This document shows, piece by piece, positions 33,265 through 36,338 of a DNA stretch of 36,338 bases; the stretch's first letter is position 1; each line of letters begins with the position of its first letter. The stretch is from Scleroderma bovista (Eukaryota > Basidiomycota > Agaricomycetes > Boletales > Sclerodermataceae): positions 1 through 36,338 of the forward strand of contig JAYMGJ010000423.1 of assembly GCA_037178675.1 (NCBI GenBank), read 5' to 3'. Under the pieces are notes generated by a model, which had not been told where the DNA came from, did not search any database, and saw only the letters and a list, made by a program, of their open reading frames with translations. The translations under genes were made by a program, and so were the position numbers.

Positions 33265-34718
33265 ATGTCTACGTCCACCACCGAGAATGACTCCCTCTCT
33301 ACGTCCGCCGGTAGAAAGCGTACGTGCTCTAATGCTTTGCAGTCGGGTCCCAGGAAAAAACCGTGCGTTGCGGTGCTAAAATTTAACTTGCTTGTGAGCT
33401 AACCTGTGAAAAAGAAGTTCTCAGGACCCTTTAGTTCATCATGGGCGGCACTTAGGCAGGGCTGTCCATGCGTTCTGCAATGTGCAGGCGCTCATCACGA
33501 ATGGCCTTCAAGCCATGTGTGACGATTCCCAAGAAGATGAGAGCTTGACAGCTGCGTACGTTGTTTGGCACCACATTTTTTTTTCAGATTTCTTATCACT
33601 CGAGTTGCAGCCAACAGAAGGAACGATCTGTTTTCCGAGAGCTCCTTCGATCAGTACCCGGTCTCGAGAATCGACTCATGGCTTCCTCAGAGGAAGAGGT
33701 GATCGTGATAGCCGATCTGGTGTCTTTTTTCACAAAATGATCCATATACGTCGAGAACTGACTTATTATGTACTAATAGATCCAGAAGGGTTCTAACGGT
33801 GCTAGGGCCGATGACACCAAGGGGATGAAGGGTGCAATTGTCGACTGGATTACTCCGAAAGGCCAATCGCTGACCCCCCACATCCCCCGCAATGTAAAGT
33901 CTGGCCGCGGCTTCAACCATGACCGCACTGGAGCCCTCTTGTGTCCTGCGGGTCTTGATTGGAACAACATAACATGAGTCATTCATTTCTCATGAGCTAT
34001 GTTACTTATTTTACATGCACATGGTTGCTAGGACCCGTACTAAACTTGCAAATGGCGAGATTCAAGTGGCCGGAGATCAGTGGCCAGCATTCTTGTATGC
34101 CAATTATACATATGATGTGGAGGATCCTTGGAACAGTCTTTTTCGTAGTGGTCTCCTCGTAGCTGTGAGTCCTGATTGACACATGATGTTTTGTTTCATG
34201 GCAACTGATTTACTAATGAAGGCATATAAACATATTTTTACATCACCGAGCTCTGTAGATCAGGAACCCAAGGCAACGTGCTCCGGAAATGCTCGCATAC
34301 ATGGAATGTGTTCCACGACGAAGGCATCTCTTGCCTACGTCGCTACTCAGGTAAATGGAGGGTGATTGTTATTTTCTAACATGCTGATTTTTCTGTAGGC
34401 GCGCTTTGCATTGAGTTCGGCTCAGGTATTTTCCCGCACTGACCTCGTTACAGATTCCGAACGTTTTTATACCAGTATCTTGGAGTTACTTGATGACGCA
34501 GAGGAGAAGAGTGAAGTTGACCAACTGATGGCCTGGTGGAACCGGTGAGTTGTCCATGAGATGATTCGTTGATTGCTAATGAAGAGAATAGTCAGGTATT
34601 TCCACTGTATTCTGATGTTGAACGCATCCCGTCAGAGAACAGTGCACTCGCAAGGATTCGTCAGAAACGTGTGGAGTACAATGAAAGGAACAGAGATGCA
34701 ATTGATGGTTCTGGCTGA
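33265..34718 (+). CDS. DUF6698 family protein, eight exons, one damaged splice donor
   Basis: Eight exons (33265-33362, 33415-33555, 33611-33719, 33780-33973, 34032-34164, 34222-34350, 34399-34544, 34592-34718) sum to 1077 bases and give 358 residues without internal stop. Diagnostic stretches are VHHGRHLGRAVHAFCNVQAL, RELLRSVPGLENRL, ARADDTKGMKGAIVDW, RGFNHDRTGALLCPAGLDW, AAYKHIFTSPSSVD, NARIHGM, ASLAYVATQARFALSSAQVF and LMAWWNRQVFP. DUF6698 is of unknown function, frequent in agaricomycetes and often near transposons. The intron after exon 4 (33974-34031) starts ATGAGT; the normal donor would be GTGAGT, and the preceding C makes this a CpG-to-CpA change. If that intron is not spliced, the TGA inside it stops translation after about 181 residues. 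Introns otherwise have good branch sites (GCTAAC, TACTAAT). Confidence 0.85.
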
Positions 34719-36338
34719 TGGAGTTTTGGCATACACTACTACACTTTATGTGATTGTGATCCTATAATATGACAATGCCATTCGTGATTCTCCTTCTGTT
34801 AGGAGCATGTGAACCTACAGCTAAGAGAGTGAATGGATATATTGTGAACAACTATAGATGGCTTTCAAATTCTATCAGTACAGGCTTACTCTGTCACATT
34901 GATAGCAGTGTAACAGTTGTACAATAATAATATAAAGTACAGCATGCAAAAGATTGACCATGTGGACCTCATTTCTCATAATTCCAGGATAGGCAAGGCA
35001 AGTAGCGATTGTAGAAGGGATAGAGAGTATCATTCAAATGAATCTGTTCATGACCCCAATTATGACACAACAGTTCAAATGAATCATCTGATCACTTCAC
35101 TAGGTAATCCTGGCAATACTCACAATTGTGATGGTATTTGTACAACTGAGCAAGCCCATCACTAGGATCACATCCACTCACAAGTACCAGTTGTGCAGAT
35201 TGGACTAGCACAATATTTCAGACACATTTGATCTGACCTACAAGACTGATAGTAATGACATGGCTGATCATGTTTACCATGAGGATCATATCTTCTCACA
35301 ACCATCAACTGTATAGACTAGAACAACTCTTCCAACTGTTGTAACATGTGTCACAGACTTATTATAGTTCATGCCTGACTAACTGTACCATTATGATCCA
35401 TACAGACAGTTGGGTTCTGAATAGCCAGCAAGAGAGGGCTTATCAACTGTGTCAACTATTAAGTGGTAATCATTTATATCTGTGAGTGAGTGCAGGTCTA
35501 GTTAAGAAGATGTGTCATCAAATGTGACACTGGTCAGGGCTTACCAGGGTTAGCAGAGCTGATCAATATCACCTTTCCATTGTTTGCAGCTAGACATGAT
35601 CAAAAATGTCTGAGAGAGTAGTCATCCTTACATCAAGAATGTGAATGCTAGTCAAATGTGATAGCATTGGAGAGCTGGCCATGATCACCTAGATGTGCTG
35701 AATATGACCAGCAAGACAGATCTTACTGTTAAGTTGTGATCATTTATATCTGTGAGTGAGTGTAAGTCTAGTTAAGATAGTGCATCATCAAAGGTGACAC
35801 TGGCCAGGGCTAACAAGTTTAGAGAGCTGACCAACAACATCTTTCCATTGTAACCACAGATAGACATGATGAAAAATGTCTGAAAGAGCATGAAGATCCA
35901 GCATGACAAGTACATCAAGAAAGTCAATGCTGGTCAGATGTGACAGTATTGGAGAGCTGAGAACTATATCAATAATGATGGTTGTTGATATATTTGATCT
36001 AGAGTATCAGTAAGAAGGGACTGAGCAAATGAAATAGCAAATACAGCCACAGACATGTATTATCACTTTGAGCAACATATGTACTTCTGATCAACTACAT
36101 TGTTGCGACAATGATGAGCAGGCCTGATAAAGCCAAGTGGCCTGACAGAGTTGATATTGCTGGGTGCAAATGACAGTAACTCACAACTCTCCCAGGCAGT
36201 AACTAACATGATCTAGCTGTGTATCAGAATGATGCATGTGGATACACATGGGGACAGTGGTAATGTATGGTAATGTTAGACAAGGTTTGAGCAGAGTCTC
36301 CTCAAATTCCTGATGATCTTACTGGGTACAAATGTATA
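34719..36338. other. AT-rich repeat DNA without recognised genes
   Basis: No open frame of note and no transposon protein. Words such as TGTGACACTGGYCAGGG, GAGAGCTG and GATCAT recur. The stretch holds a tandem duplication (described separately) and probably continues beyond the window. Confidence 0.45.
35461..35970. repeat. tandem duplication, unit about 270 bp
   Basis: ATCATTTATATCTGTGAGTG begins at 35469 and again at 35739. Both copies continue with GTCTAGTTAAGA, CATCAAA, GTGACACTGG, CAGGGCT, AGAGCTGA, CTTTCCATTGT, AGACATGAT, AAAAATGTCTGA, and later CATCAAGAA and ATTGGAGAGCTG. Copies are degenerate with small indels. Confidence 0.8.

Noticed and set aside
1..36338. CRISPR arrays, bacterial operons, rRNA or tRNA genes
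   Set aside because: No regularly spaced short repeats with unique spacers and no tRNA A/B box pairs or rRNA sequence were seen. The one GATTCGATTCC-like word near 11300 lies within coding-like sequence.
34719..36338. LTR retrotransposon ends
   Set aside because: The repeat is a direct tandem of about 270 bp with no TG...CA ends, no primer-binding site and no reverse transcriptase or integrase text in any frame.

Overview
The window looks like nuclear DNA of an agaricomycete fungus (Basidiomycota), possibly Boletales-like. The evidence is many introns of about 46-75 bp with GT/AG ends and TACTAAC- or CTAAC-like branch sites, a Plavaka-type (CMC/CACTA-like) DNA transposon gene, a DUF6698 gene (a family expanded in agaricomycetes), and a CSF1 - NDUFAF8-like - DSC4-like housekeeping block. 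Lineage below the class is inference. Every identification was made by reading translations against remembered family features; no search was run.

Layout. 1-3216: a methyltransferase relic and a four-exon short-chain dehydrogenase with a one-base frameshift and a GC-AG intron. 3217-9250: repeat-rich DNA with two minus-strand loci (B about 4560-6770, A about 7150-9250) made of GT/CA-biased minisatellites interrupted by well-formed minus-strand introns. 9303-11349: an unassigned lineage-specific multi-exon gene. 11640-15303: a decayed block holding the N-terminal part of CSF1 (minus), an NDUFAF8-like twin CX9C gene (plus) and a DSC4/DUF1746-like gene (minus). 15360-17340: a third minisatellite locus (C), also with minus-strand introns. 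17791-18334: a small Zn-cluster-like gene. 18647-23015: the Plavaka transposase gene on the minus strand, ten exons, with an in-frame TGA and one frame break. 23016-33264: mostly unrecognised DNA with a few weak spliced candidates and a 105-bp repeat shared with 6825-6929. 33265-34718: a DUF6698 gene whose eight exons join in frame, but with one intron starting ATGAGT instead of GTGAGT. 34719-36338: AT-rich repeat DNA with a tandem duplication of about 270 bp.

Two themes run through the window. First, several genes carry single-base frame breaks and C-to-T type damage, much of it at CpG (CGA to TGA stops, a C|GTGAGT donor now C|ATGAGT, and four of four differences between the 105-bp repeat copies). 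This fits CpG deamination in a transposon-rich region that also holds relic copies of housekeeping genes, although assembly error is an alternative for the single-base indels. Second, the three minus-strand minisatellite loci share related introns and exon edges, and look like one undescribed family of spliced, repeat-rich transcripts or genes. This is the most novel signal here.
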